A stretch of DNA of 64,000 nucleotides from NCBI RefSeq assembly GCF_051521495.1, contig NZ_CP150355.1, positions 12,400,001-12,464,000 of the forward strand. The letters run 5' to 3'. The translations under genes and the position numbers were made by a program. Below the pieces are notes generated by a model. The model searched no databases, was not told the DNA's origin, and saw only the letters and a program-made list of their open reading frames with translations. Origin of the DNA: Sorangium sp051521495 (GTDB lineage: Bacteria; Myxococcota_A; Polyangia; Polyangiales; Polyangiaceae). Positions 15,523 through 24,531 of this stretch are shown here, in pieces (position 1 is the stretch's first letter; the number at the start of each line of letters is the position of its first letter).

Positions 15523-17232
15523 TCAAACAAGCTCCACGTCAAAGCCAGCGTCTTTCAGCGCGTAATAGGGTTGCACACCACCAACAGAGCGAACAACGAT
15601 TCGCGCTCCCGGCGCGAGGCGCTGCGCGATCCGAACGATTTTTACCAACTGGCTCGAAAGCCGTGTCGACAGCGATGTCACCATAGCAGCTGGCGCTCCT
15701 GCTCGCAGCCTCAGGACGCGTCTCAACCAAACGTCCTCACTCAACCAGTGCTCGGACGCGCCATCAGACGCCTCGTCAATTCGCTGCAAGCCCAGCTCGT
15801 CAGCGAGCGCCGCTGCCACATCGGCAGACAATTCGACCGGAGATCCGCTTAGCATGACACCGCTCGCCTGCCACTCGACCGCCCACTTCTCCAGACACTT
15901 TACCGCATCGTCCGAGACCAAAACCAAATCATCGATCTCGTGGCGATAGAGAAAGATCTCCCCGGAGTCTCCAACATATAAGTGCATCGAGCCGAGAAAC
16001 TTACCCCCTAGCGTGAGACGGCGGCTCTGACAATAGACAACCGGCCAGCCGGCTGCCTCAAGAAAGCGCGAATCCTCGGCATCATCGTCATCGAAGCCGA
16101 GCCGTTCCTTCAAGACACGGTATATACCCAGCCTGGTCTCGTTGCATGGCACACGTGCAGGGTCCACCTCATCGTAGGCAACCAAACCGCCGAGCACTTC
16201 CTCAAACCGGAGCAACGGCTCCGCTGGGGGGATCCCATGCCGTTCGAGCTCCGCCATCAACGATTCCGGGCCGCACGTCGCATCTGGATCGCGGAAGAAG
16301 CTCTTTGCATCGAGCCATTGCCCAACACGAGCAGATATACGGCAACGCAAGTGGCTCGCAGCGCGTTCATACCTCCGGACAACGAGCCCCTCTTTCTCAA
16401 ATATCTTCTCCTCGAAAATGCGTGGTCCCTTCGACCACACTTGGCGCACTCGCAAGCCTTCAGGCTCCACCTTTAGCAGGCGAACGGGCTCGCCATCGAG
16501 CCGGTACTGAAAGCCCGGCTCTGGCATGAAGCTCGGCGCACTACCCTCCTCGAGGCAGACACGCTCCCCCTGCGCGCCGACCAATTGAATTGGCACCATT
16601 AATGCGTGACAAACCTCTAGCACGCGTTTCAGCTGACTCAGCTCGTCAACTCGAATCCATGTCGTTTCAAGCGGCTCATCCACGACGATCGCGTGCTCGC
16701 CACCCCATGCCGATGCCGCGTCGGCGGTGGTCGAGACGGGGGGCAGCGACAACGCACCAGCCATCGCTCTACCGCAGCGCTGGGTCCTCACCTCAAGCCG
16801 CATTGGGAGCCACCGGGGATCCGAGAGCAGCGCGAGTTGATCCACCCAATCGGCTATGGTTGGATGCATCTCCAGCCCAGATTCGAACAGCACTCTCCCA
16901 TCCGCTCGCAAGTACAGGGGTAAAGCACGTCTCCTCGACCAGGCTACGAGGAAAGCGCGCCCACGCGATCCGCCGTGAGGCATGTGCACGTCGATCCACA
17001 GCGGCGCGCCCCCCTCCCGTGCCGCGGCGAACGCACCGAAGACATGATCATCCAGCACAGGGAGTCCACGGCGGGAAGATGCATCGTGCAGAGCCGACTC
17101 GAGCTCCGCATGGATGGGTGGGAAGTCCTCATGAAGGTGGATAAAACGATCCAATTCGCGCTGCGTCCACGGCGTAGTCGCGATTTTGGAGCTCCGCAGG
17201 ACAGCGAGCGTTCTGTCGGAAAACAGTATCAC
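15523..17232 (-). CDS. candidate immunity protein for the Rhs toxin, large unknown protein
   Basis: A 569-residue protein without signal peptide or membrane helix. It starts with GTG directly after the Rhs stop (TAG immediately followed by GTG), so translation is almost certainly coupled. Immunity genes normally sit immediately downstream of polymorphic toxins, which is the basis for the call. The N-terminal half contains LWIDVHMPHGGSRGRAFLVA. The C-terminal half (from about residue 320) has LMAELERHGIPPAEPLLRFE and LYVGDSGEIFLYRHEIDDLV, loosely reminiscent of SUKH/SMI1-KNR4 proteins, but this is a weak impression. It is far longer than common immunity proteins and clearly less GC-rich than the neighbours, which suggests acquisition together with the toxin tip. 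Confidence 0.65.
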   Translation of the reverse strand: MILFSDRTLAVLRSSKIATTPWTQRELDRFIHLHEDFPPIHAELESALHDASSRRGLPVLDDHVFGAFAAAREGGAPLWIDVHMPHGGSRGRAFLVAWSRRRALPLYLRADGRVLFESGLEMHPTIADWVDQLALLSDPRWLPMRLEVRTQRCGRAMAGALSLPPVSTTADAASAWGGEHAIVVDEPLETTWIRVDELSQLKRVLEVCHALMVPIQLVGAQGERVCLEEGSAPSFMPEPGFQYRLDGEPVRLLKVEPEGLRVRQVWSKGPRIFEEKIFEKEGLVVRRYERAASHLRCRISARVGQWLDAKSFFRDPDATCGPESLMAELERHGIPPAEPLLRFEEVLGGLVAYDEVDPARVPCNETRLGIYRVLKERLGFDDDDAEDSRFLEAAGWPVVYCQSRRLTLGGKFLGSMHLYVGDSGEIFLYRHEIDDLVLVSDDAVKCLEKWAVEWQASGVMLSGSPVELSADVAAALADELGLQRIDEASDGASEHWLSEDVWLRRVLRLRAGAPAAMVTSLSTRLSSQLVKIVRIAQRLAPGARIVVRSVGGVQPYYALKDAGFDVELV

Positions 17233-20200
17233 CTATCGAACTCGCTTCCATGCGCCGTTTTCATTTGCCCATACACCCAGGTCCGGCAATGCCGGCACAG
17301 GTTTGCCGTCCTTGCGAATGACTGGAGCCGCATTTGCATTGCTGGAGTTCGCGAGGAACGCTCCGCTTGGCTGCGTCCAATGCTCCTTTTCGCCCACGCC
17401 TCTCGATCCGTCTTGCTCTCGATATCCAGGCTTGATTACACCTGTCGGCAGACTTCTGTTCGCGAGCGCCCATAGACGGGGCACTGTCTGGGAACAGTTA
17501 GGACACGGTGCGCGGTCCAACCCCTGCTTACTCGATGAGATCGCCCCGTCGCCGCTCTTTTCCATGTCCTCCAGAGCATGACCCAAATGGGCTTGCCAGT
17601 CGGGGTCGCCCGGCTTGCAGGATTTGCCAGTCTTCTGCTCCCATGCATTCAAGTGGTCTGTAAGAGCCCAGGGCTCCGAGCACGTCGAAGGGTCTTGTCC
17701 ATCTGCCCTCGCCGCTGAAGGCGGCAGCGCGGCTTGGACCGCGGGGTGTAGATCACCTCTGCTACGCGGTTGGCCGGACAAGTCGAAGCTGCCGCTCTTA
17801 TTTTGCGCCGTCACCCCGCTCGCTCCCTTCGTCTTCGACCACATCTTTGCAAGCCCATCGACATCGATGAGGTCGAGCGGCGAGCCATCGACATAGGCGT
17901 ATGCCCGAAGGCCCCCCTCCAGCCTGATGGGCTCCGGGCTCAGGTACTGCCCCGTCTCTGGGTCATAGTACCGGTATCGGTTGTAGTAGAGCCCCGTCTC
18001 CTCGTCCGCGTACTGCCCCGGAAACCGCACGGGCGTCAGCCTGGCCCGCTGCCCCTCGACCTTGCCGAACAGCGAAGCATCGATCTCGCCGAGGAGCCGT
18101 CCATCCCCGCCCACCAGCGCCGCTGGCATCCCGTTCGGCGCCTCGACGTAGTACCGCACCTCATCGTGATCGCCCCGCCGCACCCGGTCGGCGAGCGGCG
18201 TCACCCCCTCCGGAAGTACCGCGTACGCGCGCTCTTCCACCACCGGCTCCCCGCCCGCCGCCGCCCGCTCGCGGATCTCGTGCACCAGCGCATCCCCGCT
18301 CCAAGTATACCGCGTCACGCTCTCCACCACCCGGTCGCGCCCCCGCTCTACCCGCTTCTCCAGCCGCCGCGCGAACGGGTCGTAAGCGAAGCGCACCACC
18401 CGCCCATCCGGCAGACGCACCGCCTGGAGCAGGTCGTCGTCTCCCCATTCGAAGCGAGCGACGCGCCCGTCCGGCAGCCGCTTGCTCGTCATCCGCCCCC
18501 GGTCGTCATACGCGAGCTCCGCGCCTCCCCGCCGCTTGAGCTGCCCGCCCGGCGCATACTCCCGCGACGCCGCGCTCTCGTGGAGCTCCCCGCTCGGCCC
18601 GTGGCGATACCCCTCGATGAGTTCCCGCCGCGCCCCGTCCACCCGCTGCCGCCCCACCACCCGCCCCTGCGCGTCGCGCAGGTACTCCACATACGCTGCG
18701 CCCGCCTCGCCGCTGCCCACCGCGCCGAGCAGCCCGGCCGCCGACCACCCGTAGCTCTGCGCCCACGTCACCTCGCGCGGCAGCGACCCCACCCACGCCG
18801 GCTCGCCCGGTCGCACCGCGGGAGTCGCGCTGGGGCCTGTCACGCGCACACCCGACGGTAGCCCATCCGTCGTCACCCCCTCCGTGATGCGCCCTCCCGC
18901 TGGCAGCACCCGGTCGAGCAAGTGGCCCGCTGGATCGTACGCCATCTTCACCTTCATGGTCTGTGCGCCGACGTCCCCGACCGCCACCTCGACCGGCCGC
19001 CCCACCACGTCGCGCGCAATCTCCATCCGCCCGAACGGCCCGCTCGTGCGCACCGCCTTGCCCAGCGCGTCGTACGCCGTCTCCACCACCGTCCGCCGCT
19101 CGCCGCGCGTCGCCGTCTCCCGCACCACCCTCCCGCGCGCGTCATAGGTGTACTCGCACGCCACCTCTGCGCTCGTCACGTGCTCGATCCGGCCGAGCAG
19201 GTCATAACCGATGCTCTCCGTCCGCCCATCCGTGAAGCTCCGCTCCACGAGCCGGCCGCACGGGTCATAGGCGAACTCGACCCTCCCGAGCCCGTCCCGG
19301 ATCTGCGTGATCCGCCCCATCACATCGTGCCGGTAGTGGATCCGCCGCCCATCGAACGTCCGCTCCTCGTCGATCCGCCCCTCGCCGCGCCGCACGTACC
19401 TGTACTCCTCACCGGATTCGTTGACCACGCGCACCAGGTCCTGCTCCCGATCGTAGAAGTACCGCACGGCGCTGCCGTCCGGCCTCACCACCTCGGTCAC
19501 CACCCCGATTCCGCCCCACCGGAGTGTCGTCACCCGGCCGTCCGCGTCGGCTATCTCCGATGGGTTCCCGTCGACATCATAACCATACCAGTCCGTCGCC
19601 CCGCTCGGCCTCCGCACACGGATGAGCCTTCCGCAGCCGTCGTATCCATAGGACGTCTCCAGCCCGCGCTCATCGACGAAGCTCGTCACCCGCCCCAGGA
19701 AATCATAACGAATCTTTCGCCTCGCTCCGTCCGGCTCGATCACCTCCACACGATTGCCAAGGGCGTCGTAGGCCATCCGCGTCACGCCGCCGTTCGGGAG
19801 GGTCGCCTCGACGAGCAAGCCGCGCTCGTCGTAGCGGAACCCGACCACCGGCCCGAGCTCGTCATCGACCGCGACCACATCGCCTTGCGCGTTCCGCTGG
19901 TAGCGCGCGAAGCCGCCCAAGGCATCGCGCACCTCGTTGACGAAGCCCCGCTCGTCATAGGCAACCTCGGTCCTCGCGCCCATCGGATCCGTGGCGACGC
20001 GCAGTCGGCCCAGATCGTCTCGCTCATAACGCCACGAGTGCCCCAGCGCGTCCCGATACGCCAGCACGTTGCCCGCGGCGTCGAACGTGTAGGAATGCAG
20101 GCCGCCATACCATGCGACCCTGTCGGCCTTGTCCAGGTGGTTGCCTTCAATTCGCCGTGTTGCGCGCGACGTGATCACCTCGACGAAGTGCTCGCGATCC

Positions 20201-21261
20201 TCGATCTTGACGTGACAGAACCCCTTCGCCCTCGTCTCCCTGTCGTCCAGCGTGTCCGGCACGTCGCGGTCGAGCGCGTCGTTGCCCTCGCGATGGCACC
20301 ACGCCTCCACGCAGCGGCCGTGATCGCCGTAGCGGAACTCCGCCACCAGCCCGCCGGACTCGCGGCGCCGGAGCATGCGGTGTTCTTCATCGTACTCGTA
20401 CCGCTCCTCGCCGCCCGCCGCGTCGCGCGCCGCTACCAGATCGCCTCGTTCGTCGTAAGCGTAGGTGCGAAAGGCTCGCCACCCTCCGCCCGCCGACGCG
20501 TCGTTCACCTCGAAGGCGGCGATCCTCCCGTCCGTTCGCCGACGCACACGCGCCATCCGCCCCACCGCGTCGATCGCATGGGACAGGCGCCCTCGCTCGT
20601 ACGAGAGCCGTATCTCGTTGTCGTACCGGTCCACGATGCGCGAGAGCAGCCACCTGCTCTCCTGCCTCTCGCCGAACACGAGCAGCACGCCGCCTGCCTC
20701 CAGCGTGTAGCCGCCCTCGTGACGCCTCAGCAGGCCACACGGCATCGGGACGGGATGGCCCGGCTCGGGGATCTCCGCCTCGGTCGGCGCCGCGTGGGGC
20801 TCCAGGACACGCAGCGTCCGCCGCCGCTCCTCGATCGCCCACGCCAGCGAGTGGCTCCACCCGAACCCGAGCCCCAGATCCACGTCGCTCGTCTCCGACG
20901 AGTAGCTCCGCTCGATCCGGAGCGGCAGGATCATCCCGCCGAGCGGCAGATCTTCGGCCTTCGCGGTGTAGACCCGCCCCGTCACCGGATCGACCGGATC
21001 CCCGGCCGACGTGCCGCCCCCGCGCCCGTGCGACGGATTCGGGCACCCGCCGCCGCTCCCCGGCCCGCAGGTGCCCGCGTTCTTGCCACCGCCTCGCGGC
21101 CCCTTGCCGCCGCTCTTGCCGCCCGCCCCCTGGTCGCCGCCGCGGCCCCGCCCTCCGCGGCCGCGGCCGCCGCCTCCTCCGCCCCCGCCCCCCAGGATGA
21201 ATGTGCCCGGGTTCATGCCGGGAATCGCGGGAATGTTCGGGACCGGGGCCGTGCGTGCCAT
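17233..21261 (-). CDS. Rhs/YD-repeat polymorphic toxin with YwqJ-like deaminase tip
   Basis: A 1342-residue protein. N-terminus: Pro-rich PVPNIPAIPGMNPGTFILGG followed by a Gly-rich segment (to about residue 75) and DPVDPVTGRV. Then come many YD repeats forming the Rhs cocoon and the core signature GLYYNRYRYYDPETGQYLSPE...AYAYVDGSPLDLIDVDG ending near residue 1138. The 204-residue tail is the variable toxin: HPAVQAAL, then CSEPWALTDHLNA (CSE near residue 1194) and PCPNC (Cys 1253 and 1256). A Cys-x-Glu plus PCxxC zinc site is the hallmark of the nucleic-acid/nucleotide deaminase superfamily, and the flanks fit the YwqJ-like group of toxins. Expected action is deamination of a base in a competitor's nucleic acid. 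GC content drops in the tail. The ATG is at 21261; the delivery route is not visible. Confidence 0.88.
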   Translation of the reverse strand: MARTAPVPNIPAIPGMNPGTFILGGGGGGGGGRGRGGRGRGGDQGAGGKSGGKGPRGGGKNAGTCGPGSGGGCPNPSHGRGGGTSAGDPVDPVTGRVYTAKAEDLPLGGMILPLRIERSYSSETSDVDLGLGFGWSHSLAWAIEERRRTLRVLEPHAAPTEAEIPEPGHPVPMPCGLLRRHEGGYTLEAGGVLLVFGERQESRWLLSRIVDRYDNEIRLSYERGRLSHAIDAVGRMARVRRRTDGRIAAFEVNDASAGGGWRAFRTYAYDERGDLVAARDAAGGEERYEYDEEHRMLRRRESGGLVAEFRYGDHGRCVEAWCHREGNDALDRDVPDTLDDRETRAKGFCHVKIEDREHFVEVITSRATRRIEGNHLDKADRVAWYGGLHSYTFDAAGNVLAYRDALGHSWRYERDDLGRLRVATDPMGARTEVAYDERGFVNEVRDALGGFARYQRNAQGDVVAVDDELGPVVGFRYDERGLLVEATLPNGGVTRMAYDALGNRVEVIEPDGARRKIRYDFLGRVTSFVDERGLETSYGYDGCGRLIRVRRPSGATDWYGYDVDGNPSEIADADGRVTTLRWGGIGVVTEVVRPDGSAVRYFYDREQDLVRVVNESGEEYRYVRRGEGRIDEERTFDGRRIHYRHDVMGRITQIRDGLGRVEFAYDPCGRLVERSFTDGRTESIGYDLLGRIEHVTSAEVACEYTYDARGRVVRETATRGERRTVVETAYDALGKAVRTSGPFGRMEIARDVVGRPVEVAVGDVGAQTMKVKMAYDPAGHLLDRVLPAGGRITEGVTTDGLPSGVRVTGPSATPAVRPGEPAWVGSLPREVTWAQSYGWSAAGLLGAVGSGEAGAAYVEYLRDAQGRVVGRQRVDGARRELIEGYRHGPSGELHESAASREYAPGGQLKRRGGAELAYDDRGRMTSKRLPDGRVARFEWGDDDLLQAVRLPDGRVVRFAYDPFARRLEKRVERGRDRVVESVTRYTWSGDALVHEIRERAAAGGEPVVEERAYAVLPEGVTPLADRVRRGDHDEVRYYVEAPNGMPAALVGGDGRLLGEIDASLFGKVEGQRARLTPVRFPGQYADEETGLYYNRYRYYDPETGQYLSPEPIRLEGGLRAYAYVDGSPLDLIDVDGLAKMWSKTKGASGVTAQNKSGSFDLSGQPRSRGDLHPAVQAALPPSAARADGQDPSTCSEPWALTDHLNAWEQKTGKSCKPGDPDWQAHLGHALEDMEKSGDGAISSSKQGLDRAPCPNCSQTVPRLWALANRSLPTGVIKPGYREQDGSRGVGEKEHWTQPSGAFLANSSNANAAPVIRKDGKPVPALPDLGVWANENGAWKRVR
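17236..17847 (-). other. variable C-terminal toxin tip of the Rhs protein
   Basis: This segment encodes residues after the Rhs core boundary (IDVDGLA). It carries the CSE and PCPNC zinc-site motifs of a deaminase and is less GC-rich than the core, as expected for a recombining toxin cassette. The cassette probably extends into the coupled immunity candidate downstream. Confidence 0.75.
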
Positions 21262-21415
21262 GGGCCCGCATGGTCGCTAGGCGCCGCGCGCACCGTCAAG
21301 CGGCCCACCGTCCTCACGGGCTGCCCCTGAGCTCGCCGCGAGCTCGTCCGGCCGCGGTGCAGGGAGCCGCGCCGCGCGCTTGCCCGCCCGCGGCGCCTTG
21401 CCTAGCCTAGCCGCG

Positions 21416-21958
21416 ATGCCCTCGAAGAACGACAGCTCCATCGTGTGCCCGTCGTGCGGCGCGAACAACGCCTCCGCGACGGCGAGCGGGCGCTGCATCG
21501 CGTGCGGCGCCAGGATGGGCTCGATTGCGCCTTTCCGCGACTCCGAGCTCGACCGCCACCGCCGCTACCAGCAGGAGGGGTTCTCGATCCTCTGGTGCCT
21601 CATCGCCCTCGTCCTGCAGAGCGTGCTCACCGCGGCGCTCGTCGGCGGCCTCCCCATGATCGTGCAGCAGCTCGACTTCGAGGGGTCGAACGGGATGACC
21701 GTCGCCATCCCCGTCTGGTTCATCGGCGGCGTCCTCCTCGGCATGATCTCGCCCGGCAAGACCTTCCTCGAGCCGGTCGTCGCGTCGTTCCTCGTCGCGA
21801 TCCCGACGGTCTTCTACCTCCTGCACAGCCAGACCGTCCGGACGATGCCGCTGTTCATGTACGTGATCATGGCGCTCATCGGCGTTCTCTTCACGCTGAT
21901 CGGCTCCTACCTCGGCGAGCGCATCCAGATGGGCCCGCCCGCGAAGCCGGCCGACTGA
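21416..21958 (+). CDS. zinc-ribbon membrane protein, unknown function
   Basis: A 180-residue protein starting at the ATG 21416. It begins with a zinc ribbon (CPSC at residues ~11-14 and CIAC at ~27-30), then a charged segment, then about four transmembrane helices (ILWCLIALVLQSVLTAALVG, VAIPVWFIGGVLLGMI, VVASFLVAIPTVFYLL, FMYVIMALIGVLFTLIG). Small ribbon-plus-helices proteins are common in myxobacteria and mostly uncharacterised. It diverges from the Rhs gene, with about 155 bases between starts. Confidence 0.8.
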   Translation: MPSKNDSSIVCPSCGANNASATASGRCIACGARMGSIAPFRDSELDRHRRYQQEGFSILWCLIALVLQSVLTAALVGGLPMIVQQLDFEGSNGMTVAIPVWFIGGVLLGMISPGKTFLEPVVASFLVAIPTVFYLLHSQTVRTMPLFMYVIMALIGVLFTLIGSYLGERIQMGPPAKPAD

Positions 21959-22017
21959 GGGCGCCCGGCGTGACGACGAGACCCGGCGTGACGGGCAGCG
22001 CAGGGGCGTCGAAGGCC

Positions 22018-22182
22018 GCAGGCGCAGCAGATGCGGCGAGCGCGGCAGGGACGGCAGGCGCAGCAGATGCGGCGAGCGCGGCAGGGACGGCAGGCGCAGC
22101 AGATGCGGCGAGCGCGGCAGGGACGGCAGGCGCAGCAGATGCGGCGAGCGCGGCAGGGACGGCAGGCGCAGCAAGCGCGGCA
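22018..22182. repeat. 36-bp tandem repeats, four copies plus a partial one
   Basis: The unit begins gcaggcgcagcagatgcggc and recurs every 36 bases from 22018. In one plus frame it reads GAADAASAAGTA. It lies between the zinc-ribbon gene and the small lipoprotein gene. If a GTG at 21970 were used, it would be an Ala-rich N-terminus of the latter. Confidence 0.9.
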
Positions 22183-22242
22183 CGTGCCGCAGGTGCAGCA
22201 GGAACGGCCGCGCGGCGAACCGTCGCGGCGAGGCAGATCGCG

Positions 22243-22656
22243 ATGGCGATCGCCGTTCTCGCCGTGGTCCAGGCCGCGCCCGGGTGCGGCCGGTCGGCCG
22301 AGCAGCAGGAGGCGGACGCGCTCCTGCACGCGATCGACGTCCTCCGCGACGCCCCGAGCGAGCCGCGCGCCGCGCGCGAGGCGCTGCTCGCGGAGCTCGA
22401 GCGAACGCCCGCCTCGACGCCGCCCGCCGTGGCCGCCAGGGACACCTGCGCGCGCGCCTATCGCCTGTTGCTCGACGCGACGGCCGCCGAGGCGCGCGTC
22501 CGCGCCCTGCTCGAGGCGCCCGATGGGGCCGCCGGACCCGGCGCGCTGACCGATCTCGCGGCGGCGGACGCCAAAATCAAGGAGAGCGCCGAGGTCATGC
22601 CGAGGTGCGCCGAGGCGCTCGCGGTCCTCCGCCGCTCCGGCCGGCGCGAGATGTGA
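22243..22656 (+). CDS. small predicted lipoprotein, unknown function
   Basis: A 137-residue protein. The ATG at 22243 gives a short hydrophobic leader MAIAVLAVVQAAPGC with a possible lipobox (APGC), followed by a mostly helical Ala/Glu/Arg-rich domain with two further cysteines (RDTCARAY and VMPRCAEAL). The frame is open upstream to a GTG at 21970 through the 36-bp repeats; that start would bury the leader inside the protein and is judged less likely. Function not recognised. It lies 230 bases upstream of ffh in the same direction; short cgtcgaccgc/cgtcagccgc repeats fill the gap. Confidence 0.6.
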   Translation: MAIAVLAVVQAAPGCGRSAEQQEADALLHAIDVLRDAPSEPRAAREALLAELERTPASTPPAVAARDTCARAYRLLLDATAAEARVRALLEAPDGAAGPGALTDLAAADAKIKESAEVMPRCAEALAVLRRSGRREM

Positions 22657-22886
22657 CGGCCCGCGTCGGTCGCGCGCCACGTCGACCGCGCGCCGCGTCG
22701 ACCGCACCCGCGTCAGCCGCACCCCCGCGTCAGCCGCGCCCGCGTCGACCGCGCCCGCGTCAGCCGCGGCGCGCGGGGCCGCGGCGCGCGCCGCCGGGGA
22801 GGACGCCGGCCGCGCCCGCGCCGTGCGCTGCTGGAGAGGGCAAGGGGATCCGCGCTCGCGGTCCCCTGTGCTAAGACCGCCCTGCC

Positions 22887-24521
22887 ATGTTCGACACGCT
22901 GACACGGGGCTTTCGTCAGGCCAGAAACCGCCTCGCCGGGCTCACGGAGCTCACCGCGAGCAACATCGACGTCGCGCTCCGCGAGGTGAGGCTCAGCCTG
23001 CTCGAGGCGGACGTCGAGATCGGGGTGGTCAAGGCGTTCCTCGCCCGGGTCAAGGAGGCCGCGGTCGGCCGCACCCTGGAGACGCGCGTGAAGCACGCCG
23101 GCGAGGTCCACCAGGTCTCGGCGAGCGACCACTTCATCAAGATCTGCCACGACGAGCTCGAGGCGATGATGACCCACGAGGGCGACGAGATCGCCTGGGC
23201 CGACGGCGGGCCCACGGGCATCATGATGGTCGGCCTCCAGGGCTCCGGAAAGACGACGAGCTGCGCGAAGCTCTCGCGCTACCTCGAGAAGCAGGGGAAG
23301 AAGCCGCTGCTCGTCGCGGCCGACATGCAGCGCCCCGCGGCCGTCGAGCAGCTCAAGGTCCTCGGCGAGTCGCTCAAGATCCCCGTGTTCAACGTCCCGG
23401 GCGAGTCGCCGGTCGCCATCTGCGCCGCGGCGCGGGGCGAGGCGAAGCGGCTCGGCCGCGACGTCATCATCTACGACACCGCCGGCCGCCTCGCGATCGA
23501 CGAGCCGCTCATGCAGGAGCTCGCGCAGATCAAGGACGCGACGAAGCCGGAGAACATCTTCCTCGTTGTCGACGCGATGATCGGCCAGGACGCCGTGAAG
23601 ACGGCGCGCGGCTTCAACGAGCGGCTGTCGATCGGCGGCGTCGTGCTGACGAAGCTCGACGGCGACGCCCGCGGCGGCGCGGCGCTCAGCATCAAGGAGG
23701 TGACGGGCGCGCCGGTCCTCTTCACCGGCATCGGCGAGACGACGGACAAGTTCGAGCCGTTCCGCGCCGACGGCATGGCGAGCCGCATCCTCGGCATGGG
23801 CGACGTCGTCGGCCTCATGCAGGACTTCGAGGAGGTCGTCGACCAGAAGAAGGCCGAGAAGGACGCCGCGCGGATGCTCCAGGGCGACTTCACGCTCGAG
23901 GACTTCCTCGATCAGGTACGGATGATCCAGAAGATGGGGTCGCTGAAGGACCTCGTCGACAAGCTGCCCCTCGGCGGCATGTTCCCGGGCGGCCTGCCCC
24001 AGGACGTGAACCTCGACGACCGGGAGCTCGTCCGCATCGAGGCGATCATCCAGTCGATGACCCGCTTCGAGAAGAGCGACCCGTACGCGCTGGTCCGTGA
24101 GCCGAAGCGGGTCGAGCGCATCGCGAAGGGCTCGGGCTCGAAGCCCGAGGCGGTGAGCGAGCTCGTCCAGAAGTTCCTCTTCATGCGCCAGATGATGAGC
24201 GGCCTCGGCCAGAACATGGGCCTCATGGGCAAGATCCCCGGCATGAAGCAGATGGCCATGGCCAAGAACATGCGGGAGATGCAGAAGCAGATGATGGCCG
24301 GCGGCGGCCTGCCCGGGATGGGGATGCCGGGCCTGCCCGGGATGGGCTTTCCGGGCATGGGCTTCCCGGGCATGGGGATGCCGGGGATGGGCGGCTTCCC
24401 GGGCGCCGGCGCGGGGGGCCCGAACATGACGAAGATGAAGACGCTCAGCGCCTCGGAGCGCAACGCGAAGAAGGCGCAGCGCAAGCGCGAGCGCGACGCC
24501 CGCAAGAAGGGGCGGAAGTAG
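22887..24521 (+). CDS. ffh: signal recognition particle GTPase Ffh
   Basis: Ffh binds SRP RNA and signal sequences and targets nascent membrane proteins to FtsY. The 544 residues contain the N domain, the G domain with GLQGSGKTT (about residue 116), DTAGR (197) and TKLDGDARGG (255), and the Met-rich M domain from about 330. The M domain keeps the RNA-binding and hydrophobic-groove features (GSGSKPEAVSELVQKF, QMMSGLGQNMGLMGKIPG). It is about 90 residues longer than E. coli Ffh. The extra length is mainly a Gly/Pro/Met-rich run (PGMGMPGLPGMGFPG type, about 470-511) before the basic C-terminus. The ATG is at 22887. Confidence 0.97.
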   Translation: MFDTLTRGFRQARNRLAGLTELTASNIDVALREVRLSLLEADVEIGVVKAFLARVKEAAVGRTLETRVKHAGEVHQVSASDHFIKICHDELEAMMTHEGDEIAWADGGPTGIMMVGLQGSGKTTSCAKLSRYLEKQGKKPLLVAADMQRPAAVEQLKVLGESLKIPVFNVPGESPVAICAAARGEAKRLGRDVIIYDTAGRLAIDEPLMQELAQIKDATKPENIFLVVDAMIGQDAVKTARGFNERLSIGGVVLTKLDGDARGGAALSIKEVTGAPVLFTGIGETTDKFEPFRADGMASRILGMGDVVGLMQDFEEVVDQKKAEKDAARMLQGDFTLEDFLDQVRMIQKMGSLKDLVDKLPLGGMFPGGLPQDVNLDDRELVRIEAIIQSMTRFEKSDPYALVREPKRVERIAKGSGSKPEAVSELVQKFLFMRQMMSGLGQNMGLMGKIPGMKQMAMAKNMREMQKQMMAGGGLPGMGMPGLPGMGFPGMGFPGMGMPGMGGFPGAGAGGPNMTKMKTLSASERNAKKAQRKRERDARKKGRK

Positions 24522-24531
24522 CGGCGGCCGC

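Noticed and set aside
18922..21330. Long plus-strand ORF (802 codons) across the Rhs gene
   Set aside because: It is the antisense frame of the Rhs protein; its product is Arg/His/Pro-rich without domains, while the minus frame has the full Rhs signature.
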